Positions 21,011-31,661 of a stretch of 64,000 nucleotides of DNA are shown here, piece after piece. The position numbers were made by a program, and so were the translations under genes. The DNA lies in contig CM043790.1 in the NCBI GenBank assembly GCA_023974075.1, forward strand, positions 18,057,883-18,121,882, written 5' to 3'. Within the stretch, counting starts at the first letter, position 1; each line of letters begins with the position of its first letter. Origin of the DNA: Chaenocephalus aceratus (lineage: Eukaryota > Chordata > Actinopteri > Perciformes > Channichthyidae). The notes under the pieces are model-generated. The model saw nothing but the letters and a program-made list of their open reading frames with translations, did no database searches and was not told where the DNA came from.

Positions 21011-22060
21011 CAGGGGTGGGGAACCTCCTGCCCCCGGGCCGTATACGGCCCGCGAGACAATTTGGTACGGCCCTCGAGGTAATTTATAAACACACGCAAA
21101 AAATAAAAAAATGAAAGAAATCTAGACCGCAAACAAATTAAACAAGCGAGTGCCTGTTTTTCCTGGCCAAGGTCAGGGTCCTTGAACACAACACGAGCCT
21201 AACCTGTCATCACGTGGTATATGTCTCGACTAACAGGGGTGCAGTTCTGACGGAGAGCACCAGAACGCCACTCCAGCACTTCAGAAATTGCAGTACCGAT
21301 AAGTCCATACACATCCCGCAGTTTCTGCGTGTCTGTGTCTTTAGTTGAAAGCCCAGTGGCGATCTGCTCATCTGTCATACTGATCAGACAGTCAATAACT
21401 GTGTTGTTATCATTAGCATCTGGTTAGCTAGCTATGCTAACGAATATAAGAAGCTTTTTCTACAACCAGTGAGGTAAAGGCACATCTTTATATGATCATT
21501 ATAGTTATAAAAAAAATAAGAGAATAAAGTAAAAAGGTATAAAATACTATATGACAGTTATTAATAAAGAAGAATACAGTTTGAAAGGGGAGTGATTTGT
21601 CAAATATCCATAAATTAAAAGAAAATCTGCTTACAGTTGTGTTTGGGTGTTGAGAGATGTATCCATAGATCTCCTAATGTTGCTCTCAAAGTGCACCAGA
21701 TTGATGCTTTTAACTTCAACATTTAAAAAAAATCTTCTCAGGGGAGCATGCCCCCCGGTCCCCCCTAGAGGAGGTTAGGTCCCCCCCCCACTTAAATCAT
21801 GTTCACATGGATAGGAAACTAAATACATTTGCACACATCTTGTGTCCATATCTTTCTGTTTTGGTGGTCACGCCACACCGTGCACGTGCATACATACGCG
21901 AGTCATGGTGGATTAAGAGGTTGCTTTTTCTTTGCACAGAATAAAATGAATGGGCTGTGATTTTAGTTTTTTTAAGCAGAGGTCAATAACTTGTACGGCC
22001 CTCTGAGGATATTGTAAAAATTGAAATGGCCCTTGAGAGGAAAAAGGTTCCCCACCCCTG
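21011..22060. mobile_element. hAT DNA transposon (inner) with exact 8-bp duplication
   Basis: It starts CAGGGGTGGGGAACCTCC and ends AAAAGGTTCCCCACCCCTG. CTCTACGG precedes it (21003-21010) and follows it (22061-22068). The interior has no recognisable transposase. It interrupts the outer hAT just upstream of its BED finger. A single-ended relative is at 18297-18381. Confidence 0.92.
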
Positions 22061-22068
22061 CTCTACGG

Positions 22069-22355
22069 CATCGGCGTATGAACATTTAAAAGAGTGTTAC
22101 GTTAAAGTCAGTACTGACTCAGACGGAAAAAATCAAACGTTTGCCTGTAAACTGTTGAAAAAGCAAGTCCGTACATCGACGACGTCGACAACAAACCTTA
22201 AACGGCACATTGAGAATAAGCACACGACTAGCCTTTCACGGTATGTGCGAGTGGCGAATAAAAAAGAGAGCCAAAACAGATCCACTACCACCCAAATACC
22301 ATTAACATCGTACAGGAGACAAATAATAGCTCGCAGCAACGTATTGAAAAAATAA
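22069..22355 (+). pseudogene. BED zinc-finger piece of a hAT transposase
   Basis: After the duplicated target CTCTACGG the frame reads SAYEHLKECYVKVSTDS, then FACKLLKKQVRTSTTSTTNL and KRHIENKHTTSLSRYV, ending at a stop at 22353. The pattern C-K-L-x-x...STTNLKRHIENKH is that of the BED finger at the N-terminus of hAT transposases. The second cysteine of the CxxC pair is replaced by leucine, so zinc binding is probably lost. The catalytic RNase-H-like domain that should follow is missing: the element's right end begins straight after. An ORF start at 22026 lies in the inner transposon and is not the original start. Confidence 0.7.
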
Positions 22356-22557
22356 CTATAAACTATAAATTAGTTCATTTTTGAAACCATGAACTTTAGT
22401 TCAAAATTTTGAATTATGAACTATGAACTGAACTAGTTCATTTTAAAATGTGTGAACTGTGAACTGAACTAGTTCATGTAGAAAGTGAACTTTCCCAACA
22501 CTGGTTAATATCCAATGTGACTGTGTCCCCTTTGAAATGTTCTGATAATCCATAAGC

Positions 22558-23461
22558 CAGGGTTGCCAACTTTGGGTACCTGGCTAGAGTGAGATTTTGA
22601 TATCATGGGTTTAATTACACATACTGTATGCGCACTAAATGACTGCTATCGTGTCAGAAGCGGGACCTTAGCATATATGTAGGATATATATATATGAATA
22701 CACAATATTGGACACAGACTATAAAGGGCACAAAGTTTCATTCACTAATGAAAGTCAAGCACATGTTTGTTTCCACTGTTTTATTGTGTGCATAGGCCTG
22801 TCGCGATAAGCAATTAATTTACTTATCGTAGGATAAATAAAAATGAACTCGATAACTTTTCTGACCTCGATACATTTACATTTACATGAGGATGTGACTA
22901 GCAGTTTGAAAGGATGTACTTGAATTATTATTATATATTATCATTAGTGGTATAAAATGGTCATACAACGGTGCCGACAATATTATCGTTTATCGCAATA
23001 ATGTCCTGGAAAATGTATTCAACACAATTAATTATCGTGAGAGGCCTATAGGCCTACATGAAACACACACACACACAAATCTACAGACTTACTCCAAACT
23101 GTCAAATATATTAATTAACGCACTCTCACTCTCATATACTCTTTGACTCTATGTTTGGCCTAGTAGAACAATAAGCAGCAGACTTTTACTTTGTTATAAT
23201 TTCTACTGGATCTTAGATCTGCGCATGCGCAATACGGGTCGGGGATTGACCAACCGGCTCCCACTGCTCTGCTGTCTGTTAATGTTGTTAAGAGTGGTGG
23301 GGGCGGGGAGGGAGCGGAACTCAACATTGTAAATAACCAACCAAAAACGATCGCCGGTTCATCTTGTTTTTGGCGTGAGAATAGTTTGGGCAGTGTGAGA
23401 GCGTGAGATTGAGAGTGAAAGCGTGTGTCACACGCCAGATGCGTGAGAGTTGGCAACCCTG
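22558..23461. mobile_element. Non-autonomous DNA transposon, CAGGGTTGCCAACT type
   Basis: It starts CAGGGTTGCCAACTTTGG and ends GAGAGTTGGCAACCCTG, 14-bp inverted repeats. The 7-mer CATAAGC flanks both sides (22551-22557 and 23462-23468); the eighth base differs. The ends suggest hAT. No transposase was seen. It holds a smaller inverted-repeat element at 22793-23056. Confidence 0.75.
22793..23056. mobile_element. Small inverted-repeat element (MITE) inside the previous one
   Basis: The left end TAGGCCTGTCGCGATAA and the right end TTATCGTGAGAGGCCTA are inverted repeats, and more TTATCG/CGATAA motifs lie inside. It is about 260 bp long with no coding capacity. The target duplication is not clear because the ends are themselves palindromic (AGGCCT). 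Confidence 0.6.
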
Positions 23462-24242
23462 CATAAGCAATAAAACTGCTGTTCCGTTTCCAGATATCAG
23501 AGCAGGGATATTTCTACCCTCTGCTGAAAGCTTGCATGTGCAAATATGCAACCTTTTTTTTTTAACATGAGTGTGTGTGGGACGATTTCCCTTCGATTAT
23601 ATTGGCTCTAACGGTCAGGAAGAGATGTCACATGTCAAAATCGAGCAAGGGGGGCCAGAGATATGGAAAATCCACCCAAATGGCCCCAGAAGAGGTTTTT
23701 TTTGCTAAATCTGTCTAAAAAGGTCAAATATCACTTGTTTTGCATTAATCTTGATACAGGGTACTTATTATATGTTGTAGTTTGGATTCCTAAAGCTTTT
23801 AGTCTACTAACCCATCATCCAAGGTTAGTTTTCACCATGGGCGTCGCAGCCATTATATGAGAGTGGGACAAGTCCCCCCCACTTTTTCAAATGATTAGTT
23901 TAGACCCCCCCACTTTTACCATGTGGAAAGTCCTTGAATCGGTCTCTCCACTCGCCACACTTTGTAGAGCGCTGTGTCAGTGCTTCACTATCAAATCCAA
24001 TCCACTTGCTTATTGAGAGAATGCCGTACCATGTTTTCACTGCTACTTTGTACCAAGGCAGATTCTCCCATCGCGCGCATGTTCAAGGAGTGTTGTCATA
24101 GTTGGACAGCTCCGATCTGTTGTATGAAGCGATGCCGGTAGCGGAGGTAAGGCACACACACCAAATGTTCAGGAAATGGTTAATACATCGAAAATCAAAG
24201 CTGACGATCTCTTGGTTTGACATGTTTTCTCCCCCAGACAAC

Positions 24243-24278
24243 ATGGACATAAGAACATTTTTTTCAAAGAAGAGGAAA
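24243..24278 (+). CDS. Probable first exon of the hAT transposase
   Basis: An ATG opens MDIRTFFSKKRK and is followed at once by the splice donor GTAAGT. Short starts of the form M-D-x-x-x-F-F followed by a basic cluster are common at the N-terminus of ZMYM/TTF-finger hAT transposases and hAT-derived proteins. The basic tail could act as a nuclear localisation signal. The exon is in phase 0. The next in-phase exon-like segment is at 27213, now about 2.9 kb away because two transposons sit in the intron. No ligand or catalytic residues are encoded here, so the call rests on the start pattern, the splice site and the position inside a hAT element. Confidence 0.45.
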
Positions 24279-24945
24279 GTAAGTCCTCAGCTGGTAGCAG
24301 TTAATCAGTTAACAGTGATGGCGGCAAAAGCGTCTCACTTCTGGAGAGGAGTTTCGTCTTTATGTCATGATAGAGAGATACAAATACTGAATAGTTTAGA
24401 TGAGAAAAGGCATCAAAATGCCAGGTTACTAGTATTTATCATGTAAACAGGGAACACGAATAACCCGATCTCTCTGTGCTCATGTAAACATCATGATGTC
24501 CACATAGAGTCAGTGTGTTTTACTGGAGCCTCAGTTCGATAAGAGATTATTTTCTGAGTTCTTTAACTTAGGTACTCTCTCTCAAAATGGTAATGTGCAT
24601 TATGTTTTAATTATACTTCTTATCATTCAGAAGCTGTTTGTGTGTGCTTATGTTTTACTGAGTGCTTATAGGCAATTTCCATCCCAGTATTCAGTTAAAG
24701 GAATGGTATGCTCATGACACTCATTTTCAAATAATTATCATCCGATAAAACAGACCAGTCTCTGCCAGTCTTTCTTTTTTTTTTTTTAATCCGATGACAT
24801 TATCAGTGATTTTAAACTGATTATATACCGAAATAACATCAACACTGTGGGCGCCGCCATTTTCCGGACGTGACGTAAACCATGCGTTTGGTTTTCGAGG
24901 ACACGTTGATCTCCATGTTATTTACTGTAGTTTCTCTCTTCAAAT

Positions 24946-25323
24946 ATGCCTCACTGTATCGCGAAATATTGCCACAATTCTGATAGGAACAATCCACGGA
25001 ATGCTCGGTTCCATCTGTTGCCAAAAGGTAAGCGTAAGAAGTACATTCAGAGGCAGTGGCTAGCGAAATGTGGCCGGCCCGAACCGAAAGATTCACAGGC
25101 TCATGTATGCAGCGAACATTTCAAATTTCCGGACGACTACTCTGAGAGTATGATAAAACATAACATGGGATTTATGGAACAACCATTACTTAATGGAGAT
25201 GCAGTACCATCGGTCTTTCTGGTGTCATCACCGACCAGGACACCAGTTCGGCCAGTTGAGAAATCGCCCTCTGCAAGTGTGAAGCGACGGAGGAGCAGAA
25301 GTAGTGCTCGGAGTAAGAATAAG
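24946..25323 (+). CDS. THAP zinc-finger exon
   Basis: An open exon of 126 codons from ATG at 24946 to the splice donor GTATGT at 25324. Residues 1-91 form a full THAP domain: C4 and C9 (MPHCIAKYC), the conserved P26, W38 (IQRQWLAKCG), C55 and H58 (HVCSEHF), F59, and AVPSVF at 86-91. Residues 100-126 are basic and serine-rich (SVKRRRSRSSARSKNK), a likely nuclear signal. THAP domains bind DNA through a C2CH zinc centre and serve as the DNA-binding part of P-element and Kolobok transposases and of host regulators. The exon has no stop or frameshift and all zinc ligands. It lies inside a TTAA-flanked element, so a transposon origin is most likely. The downstream exon was not found. Confidence 0.85.
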
Positions 25324-25571
25324 GTATGTTATAGCGCATTTCCATTGCAGCCGCTAGTCCCGTTTTAACGTCCTTTAGCATCCAGGCCAGGACAGTTTTT
25401 GGTGGCCTTTCCATATAGCGTAGTACCGACTAGTGTGTATTTTCCCCCAGTTTTTTCCGGCCCCATAAAATCGTGATTCTATGGCCAGGGACAACGAAGC
25501 TGAGTATGCTAAACTAGAGAGGGAATCGCTAGCAAGGGTGGTACTACATGCATACATATAGTATCTTATAT

Positions 25572-25818
25572 CATCTTCCTATTATACACACATGCATTTC
25601 CAAACATCTGGACTACCTATGTTGCAAATGTATTATCTCTTCAATTTACACACGGCATCTATTGCACGTCTGTCCGTCCTGGGAGAGGGATCCCTCCTCT
25701 GTTGCTCTCCCTGAGGTTTCTCCCATGTTCCCTTTAAACTGGGGGTTTTCTTTGGAAGTTTTTCCTTGTACGATGTGAGGGTCTACGGACAGAGGGTGTC
25801 GTATTGTCATACTGATAA
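25572..25818 (+). repeat. Teleost repeat tail, copy 1
   Basis: Matches 46567-46813: TCTTCCTATTATACACACAT, CCTGGGAGAGGGATCCCTCC, TTCCTTGTACGATGTGAGGG and AGAGGGTGTCGTATTGTCAT. Copy 2 continues into a GATT tandem tail; this copy breaks off before it. It looks like the 3' end of a LINE or its SINE. The class is not certain. Confidence 0.7.
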
Positions 25819-26212
25819 AACATCAAAACTTCTTCCTCTGCTGACGAGTCCGAACTCAAATATTCAGCTATGTTTCCGTGTGTTGACAAAGTGAACGCAT
25901 AGATGACGTCACGACCATCACGTGACTACTGAAAATGGCAAAAATGGCGGCGGCCAGACGGAATATAAAGGTTTTGATAAAAAAGAGCTATAAAATCATT
26001 ATTTACCGGGGAATATCGCTGATTTCTTCAGGGTATGGTTTAAACATAATGTTTCACTAAATACTGAAGTTTTGATTAATTATCTAATGAGTGGACCATT
26101 CCTTTAACTATTTATTTTCTGTGCACATTACATAGACTAGCTAATATTCTACCTACTGCTTGGGACTTTGAGTCTTCAAAATGTCCAATGTGACAGACTG
26201 GGACTTACTTTA

Positions 26213-27106
26213 GGCCCCGGGCACACGAGGACGAAAACGGTTGTTTGCGTTACTGTTTAGTGTCATATAGACCTTTCGGCCACACGAGGACGACCGAATA
26301 CGGCACTAAACGACTGCGGAAACAATAACGGGTCCCAAGGTGGATAGAACGGCATACGCAACGCTCTGGGGGGTTCAACGGCTCCGTGTGTACGCCCTAT
26401 ACGATCATTTTCTGATAATGATGAGGCAATAGCCCCGCCTCTCCCCACCTCTGCTGCTCACCCCCGCGTCAAAGTAAACTGCACACTGAATTCAGATTAT
26501 TTATCTTTCTCTCGATATGGACATAAACGCGAGTGAAGTCTAATCTGACAGGACGGAGACACCTCTCAAACTACCTAAACTAGTTATAAATATGTTTATT
26601 TTTTACTGTCGGCCGGGTCACTCATTACTGGATCAGCTGCTGCATGAAACAGAAACTGACGCTGTCCGAAGAGAGGGAGGAAAAAGAGAGGCTCTATGTA
26701 TTTTATTATTATATTATATAGATTCGTTATTCATTTGTTTTAAAGCTCAATAAATAACAAAGAAGACCTTTGACCGGCACGTTTATAATTTTGTCCGAAA
26801 GATTTAAACTTTAATACACGTTGACTGGCGAACAACTCGGTTCCCTTGGCCCCCACCGCGGAGAATAAACAGAAGGGCAACCATGACAACCATGCTTCTT
26901 CGCTGCTTTTGTGGAGGAAGTTACAGCGCCACGTACAGGCTCCTGCATATGTACTGCAGCTTCCCCAGCGGTTGGAGCTAAACGGAGCTGTCTCGTGTGG
27001 ACAGACACTATCCGGTGAATATTGCGTGTGGACGGAAGCTTTTTTGCGATTGCGTTTGTGTTAATCCTATGCGTTTATCCGTTTTCGTCCTCGTGTGGCC
27101 GGGGCC
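26213..27106. mobile_element. PIF/Harbinger-like MITE with TTA duplication
   Basis: It starts GGCCCCGGGCACACGAGGAC and ends TCGTGTGGCCGGGGCC, near-perfect inverted repeats of about 28 bp including GACGAAAACGG. TTA occurs on both sides (26210-26212 and 27107-27109), the TWA duplication of PIF/Harbinger. Nested CACACGAGGACGACCG repeats the end motif at 26281. No transposase was recognised. Confidence 0.8.
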
Positions 27107-27212
27107 TTAGAGTCAGTTGTATTTACATTCAGTATGACCTGTTATGATTCAATGTGAAAGAGTATACTGCTCAATCAATAATGATCACTTCACCACCTCT
27201 CTTGACATCTAG

Positions 27213-27272
27213 GCGCTTGAGAGTGAGTCAGAGGCAGAACACAGGGACAGTGGAGAGAGGTCCATTGCTGAG
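27213..27272 (+). CDS. Probable second exon of the hAT transposase
   Basis: A 60-bp segment between a splice acceptor (TTGACATCTAG) and a donor (GTGAGTGA) encodes ALESESEAEHRDSGERSIAE, open, acidic and in phase 0, matching the phase of the exon at 24243. Acidic linkers of this kind follow the basic start in ZMYM/TTF-type hAT transposases. No further exon was recognised downstream, so the catalytic part is gone. The short length keeps confidence low. Confidence 0.4.
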
Positions 27273-27408
27273 GTGAGTGATGAAAGGGAAATGACAGTTT
27301 AGAGTAAATTGTGATGTGGACTCTCATCCCAGAATTGTAAGGAAATCAGTGGGGATATTGAACAGGAAACATTTCAGTTAAGGGGCATCATATGACCAAT
27401 ATAGACAG

Positions 27409-27929
27409 TGTGAAGGAAACTTCTGTGTAGCAATGCAGTGGGAGTCACCGAATCATGAAGGAGACACGGGATGAGCAGGAGCTTTGATGTCAAACACTGA
27501 TGGTTTATTTGGAGTTTCGGCCGGAGAGTTGACAAGACAGGTGGTGTGTCACGAGTTGACACAGCGGTTGTCAAACCAATTCTCAAGAACTCTTCTGCAG
27601 CTCGAGGTTTTAACTAGTTCGGAGTGTAATAATCAACATTCTTCATCAGTGAGACTAAACAAATATGGACCCTGAATCTAACTAGAGCTCTCGTCCATAG
27701 AAAAGAATGTGCGCCAGGGAACCTTCGTCCCTGAACAGTTAACTACCTCATGGCGGCTTGTGCTCTGTCATAGACTGGCAACAACAATGCGCCCAAACTG
27801 CTCCTCCTTAAGAGAGATAGCAGCAATACCCAAGGCCGTAGACATATGCCATGGGAAAGGAGACAGTGAGAGGAGAAAATTATGAACTGTGTCGAAGGTT
27901 GAATACCTAAGCTAATTATTTCCCTAACA
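27409..27929 (-). mobile_element. Probable solo LTR
   Basis: On the minus strand it runs TGTTAGGGAAATAATT to TTTCCTTCACA, 521 bp, with TGT...ACA ends that are short inverted repeats. A polyadenylation signal AATAAA (complement at 27504-27509) lies about 95 bp before the 3' end, as in an R-U5 layout. The flanking 5-mers GACAG and GTTAG agree only in part, so the target duplication is unconfirmed. No internal coding sequence is attached. Confidence 0.5.
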
Positions 27930-28277
27930 GTTAGAAGAGCAACATTTATTTGAACATTTAAGTCAATGATACCATTCCTAGGTGAACTTAACATCTGTAT
28001 GGAGTCAGATCAGTCTCAATATTAATAAATGCTCACAGAAGGATTCACAAATGTATTTTGCGATTTATATATAAATGACTCTCCACAACAATATCTCTCA
28101 ATGCACTCACACATATTTATTGTTGTATATAAATGTACAAAAAATGGGCATTTAAACTGCTTTATATTAATTCAAAGATGGCTCTGAATTAATAATCAAA
28201 TATGTTTCCATTCTTTACTACTGGATGAAATTACAAAATGTACCCATCATTTTCCTCATGCTAGTATAGCCACATAA

Positions 28278-28290
28278 AAGTATCAAACCA
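28278..28290. repeat. Rex3 target-site duplication, left copy
   Basis: AAGTATCAAACCA, identical to 31649-31661; together they frame the LINE insertion exactly. Confidence 0.95.
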
Positions 28291-31200
28291 TCCATCCATC
28301 CATCCATCCATCTTCTCCCGCTTATCCGTGGTCGGGTCGCGGGGGTAGCAGTTCCAGCAGAGAGCCCCAAACTTTCTTTTCCCTGGCGACATCAACCAGC
28401 TCTGACTGGGGGATCCCAAGGCGCTCCCAGGCCAGCGAAGAGATATAATCCCTCCACCTGGTCCTAGGTCTACCCCTTGGTCTCTTCCCAGCTGGACGTG
28501 CCTGGAACACCTCCCTAGGGAGGCGCCCAGGTGGCATCCTAACTAGGTGCCCGAACCACCTCAACTGGCTTCTTTCGACGCGAAGGAGGAGCGGCTCAAC
28601 TCCGAGTCCCTCCCTGATGACCGAACTTCTCACCTTATCTCTAAGGGAGACACCAGCCACCCGGCGGAGGAAACCCATCTCGGCCGCTTGTATCCGCGAT
28701 CTCGTTCTTTCGGTCATGACCCATCCTTCATGACCATAGGTGAGGGTAGGAACGAAAATGGCCCGGTAGACAGAGAGCTTTGCCTTCTGGCTCAGCTCCC
28801 TTTTCGTCACAACGGTGCGGTAAAGCGACTGCAATACCGCTCCCGCTGCTCCGATTCTCCGGCCCATCTCACGCTCCATTGTTCCCTCACTCGAGAACAA
28901 GACCCCGAGATACTTGAACTCCTTCACTTGGGGTAAGGACTCATTCCCTACTTGGAGTGGACAGTCCATCGGTTTCCTGCTGAGAACCATGGCCTCAGAT
29001 TTGGAGGTGCTGATCCTCATCCCAGCCGCTTCACACTCGGTTGCGAACCGATCCAGTGAGTGCTGAAGGTCGCAGACCGATGAAGCCATCAGAACCACAT
29101 CATCTGCAAAAAGCAGTGGTGCAATCCTTAGTCCACCGAACTGCAGACCCCCCCCCCCCCACGACTACGCCTCGAAATCCGATCCATGTATATTACAAAC
29201 AGGATTGGTGACAAAGCGCAGCCCTGGCGGAGGCCAACCCTCACCGGAAATGGGTCCGACTTACTGCCGAGGACCCGGACACAGCTCTCGCTTTGGGAGT
29301 ACAGAGATTGGATGGCCCTGAGTAGAGACCCCCTCACCCCATACTCCCGCAGCACCTCCCACAGTAACTCCCTGGGAACCCGGTCATACGCCTTCTCCAA
29401 GTCTACAAAACACATGTAGACCGGATAAGCGTACTCCCAGGCCCCCTCCAGGATCCTTGCGAGAGTAAAAAGCTGATCCGTCGCTCCACGACCAGGACGG
29501 AATCCGCATTGTTCCTCCTCAATCTGAGGTTCGACAATCGGCCTGACCCTCCTTTCAAGTACCTTGGAGTAAACTTTCCCGGGGAGGCTGAGTAGTGTGA
29601 TGCCTCTGTAATTGGCACACACCCTCTGATCCCCCTTTTTGAAAAGGGGAACCACCACCCCGGTCTGCCACTCCTTCGGTACTGTTTCCGACTTCCACGC
29701 AACGTTGATGAGACGTGTCAACCATGACAGTCCCTCAACACCCAGAGCCTTCAGCATTTCCGGGCGGATCTCATCCACCCCCGGGGCTTTGCCACTGTGG
29801 AGTTGTTTGACGACCTCAGTGACCTCCCCCCGGGAGATTGGTGTTGATCCCCCGTCATACTCCAGCTCTGCCTCTAACATAGAGGGCGGAGTTGTCGGGT
29901 TTAGGAGTTCCTCAAAGTGTTCCTTCCAACGTCCCAACACTCCATCAGTTGAGGTCAACAACGTCCCATCCTTACTGTACACAGCTTGGATGGTTCCCTG
30001 CTTCCCCCTCCTGAGGTGTCGGACAGTTTTCCAGAACAACTTTGGTGCCGCCCGAAAGTCCTTCTCCATGTCTTCTCCAAACTTCTCCCACACCCGCTGC
30101 TTTGCCTCGGCCACGGATGAGGCTGCTGCCCTTCGGGCCTGTCGGTACCTTGCAACTGCCTCGGGAGTCCCCCGGGATAACAAATCCCTGAAGGCCTCCT
30201 TCTTCAGTCGGACGGCTTCCCTGACCACCGGTGTCCACCAGGAGGTTCGAGGGTTACCGCCCCTTGAGGCACCTAGGATCTTGAGACCACAGCTCCCCAC
30301 CGCGGCTTCGGCAATAGAGGCTTTGAACACCGACCACTCTGGTTCAATATCCCCAACCTCCACAGGAATGCCCGAAAAGCTCCGCCGGAGGTGCGAGTTG
30401 AAGGCCTCCTGAACTTGGGCCTCCTCCAGACGTTCCCAGTTCACCCGAACTACACGTTTGGGCTTACCAGGTCTATCCAGAGGCTTCCCCCGCCACTCGA
30501 CCCAACTCACCACCAGATGGTGATCAGTTGACAACTCCGCCCCTCTCTTTACCCGAGTGTCCAAAACATACGGCCTCAGGTCCGATGATACGATAACGAA
30601 ATCGATCATGGACCTTCTGCCTAGGGTGCTCTGGTACCACGTACACTTATGAGCATCCTTCGAATTGCCATCATGACTAGCACAGAAGTCCAGTAACAAA
30701 CCACCACTCCGGTTCAGATCAGGGGGGCCGTTCCTCCCAATCACGCCCCTCCAAGTGTCTCCATCATTGCCCACATGTGCGTTGAAGTCTCCCAGCAAGA
30801 CTAAGGAGTCCCCTTCAGGAGCCCCATACAGGACTCTTTCCAGGGTCTCCAAGAAGGCCGAATACTCTGAACTGCTGTTGGGTGCATAAGCACACACAAC
30901 AGTCAGAGTTTTCCCCCCCATAACCCGCAGGCGTAGGGAGGCGACCCTCTCGTCCACTGGGGTAAACTCCAACAACGAAGCACCTAACCGGGGACTTGTG
31001 AGTATCCCCACACCCGCCCGGCGCCTCACACCTTGAGCAACTCCGGAGAAGAATAGAGTCCAACCCCTATCCAGAAGTAAGGTTCCAGAGCCGACGCTGT
31101 GCGTAGAGGTGAGCCCAACCAGATCCAACTGGTACCGCTCCACCTCCCACACAAGCTCCGGCTCCTTCCCCCCCAGAGAGGTGACGTTCCACGTCCCCAA

Positions 31201-31648
31201 AGCCAGCTTCTGCCGCCCAGGTCTGGTCCGTCGAGACCCTCCGCTTTCACTGCCACCCTTCTGGCAGCGCACCCGACCCCATCGATGTTTCCCGTAGGTG
31301 GTGGGCCCGCGGGACGGAGAAGCGGAGGTGTTGCCCACGTTGCCTTTTCGGGCTGGGCCCGGCCGGGCTCCGTGGCAAGCCCGGCCACCAGACGCTCGCC
31401 GACGAGTCCTCCTTCTGGGCCTGGCTCCAGAAGGGGACCCCGGGCTTCCTCCGGGCCGGGTATCCTCACTTCCTGTGTCGTCTTTCATGAGGTCTTTTGA
31501 ACCAATCTTAGTCTGGCCCCTTGCCTGAGACCAATTTGCCATGGGAGACCCTACCAGGAACACAAGGTTCCAGACAACAGAGCCCCCAGGTTCATCAGGG
31601 CACACAAACCTCTCTACCACGGTAAGGTGCTGGTTCTTCAGAGAGGAG
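28291..31648 (-). mobile_element. Rex3: Full-length Rex3-like RTE-clade LINE
   Basis: 3358 bp between two copies of the 13-bp target duplication. On the minus strand the element has a short 5' leader (from 31648), one long ORF with endonuclease and reverse transcriptase, and a very short 3' end: GGATAAGCGGGAGAAGATGG followed by GATG repeats (28291-28314). The GATG tail, the short 3' UTR and the endonuclease-RT layout match Rex3 of the RTE clade, known from many teleosts. The copy is not 5'-truncated in any obvious way. One frameshift in the ORF makes it inactive or dependent on other copies. Confidence 0.85.
28322..31620 (-). pseudogene. Rex3-like endonuclease-reverse transcriptase ORF
   Basis: Minus-strand reading. 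N-terminal basic region ([11 protein letters not shown]), then an apurinic-type endonuclease: [70 protein letters not shown] and the catalytic [10 protein letters not shown]. The segment before KCTWYQS ([11 protein letters not shown]) is poorly matched and may be damaged. RT follows: [97 protein letters not shown] and [20 protein letters not shown]. The catalytic FADD box lies near 29100 in the second frame. The C-terminal part holds EFKYLGVLFSSEG, QLRWFGHLVRMPPGRLPREV and GRPRTRWRDYISSLAWERLG. Frame 1 (29128-31620) and frame 2 (28322-29098) are separated by a frameshift at a C/G homopolymer (29149-29160). The start codon is uncertain; an ATG at 31620 is possible. It would drive target-primed reverse transcription. 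Confidence 0.9.
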
Positions 31649-31661
31649 AAGTATCAAACCA
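31649..31661. repeat. Rex3 target-site duplication, right copy
   Basis: AAGTATCAAACCA, identical to 28278-28290; the following base differs, fixing the length at 13. Confidence 0.95.

Larger units (their letters stand above)
20514..22503 (+). mobile_element. hAT DNA transposon (outer), split by another hAT
   Basis: It starts CAGTGATGTACCTGAACG and ends AACTTTCCCAACACTG. The flanking 8-mers GTTCATAT (20506-20513) and GTTAATAT (22504-22511) match at 7 of 8 positions, fitting a diverged target duplication. Both subterminal regions are dense in GAAC/GTTC motifs, and the left one forms a large palindrome (20526-20579). A BED-finger coding piece lies near the right end. The inner hAT occupies 21011-22060, so the original element was about 0.93 kb. 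The catalytic domain is absent. Confidence 0.8.
24699..26103 (+). mobile_element. Kolobok-like transposon carrying a THAP exon, TTAA flanked
   Basis: The ends AGGAATGGTATGCTCATGA and (read inward from the right) AGGAATGGTCCACTCATTA are inverted repeats. Each is bordered by TTAA (24695-24698 and 26104-26107). TTAA target duplications are typical of Kolobok and piggyBac, and Kolobok elements commonly carry THAP fingers, so the THAP exon points to Kolobok. GCCGCCATTTT near the left end and AAAATGGCGGCGGCC near the right are oppositely oriented YY1-like motifs. The transposase core is missing. A repeat tail (25572-25818) was inserted into it. Confidence 0.75.

Noticed and set aside
22026..22068. 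ATG at 22026 as the start of a BED-finger protein
   Set aside because: This start lies in the inner hAT transposon; the BED frame was joined to it only by the insertion.
28547..31528. Several long plus-strand ORFs (129, 257 and 133 codons)
   Set aside because: Antisense shadows of the GC-rich Rex3 coding sequence.
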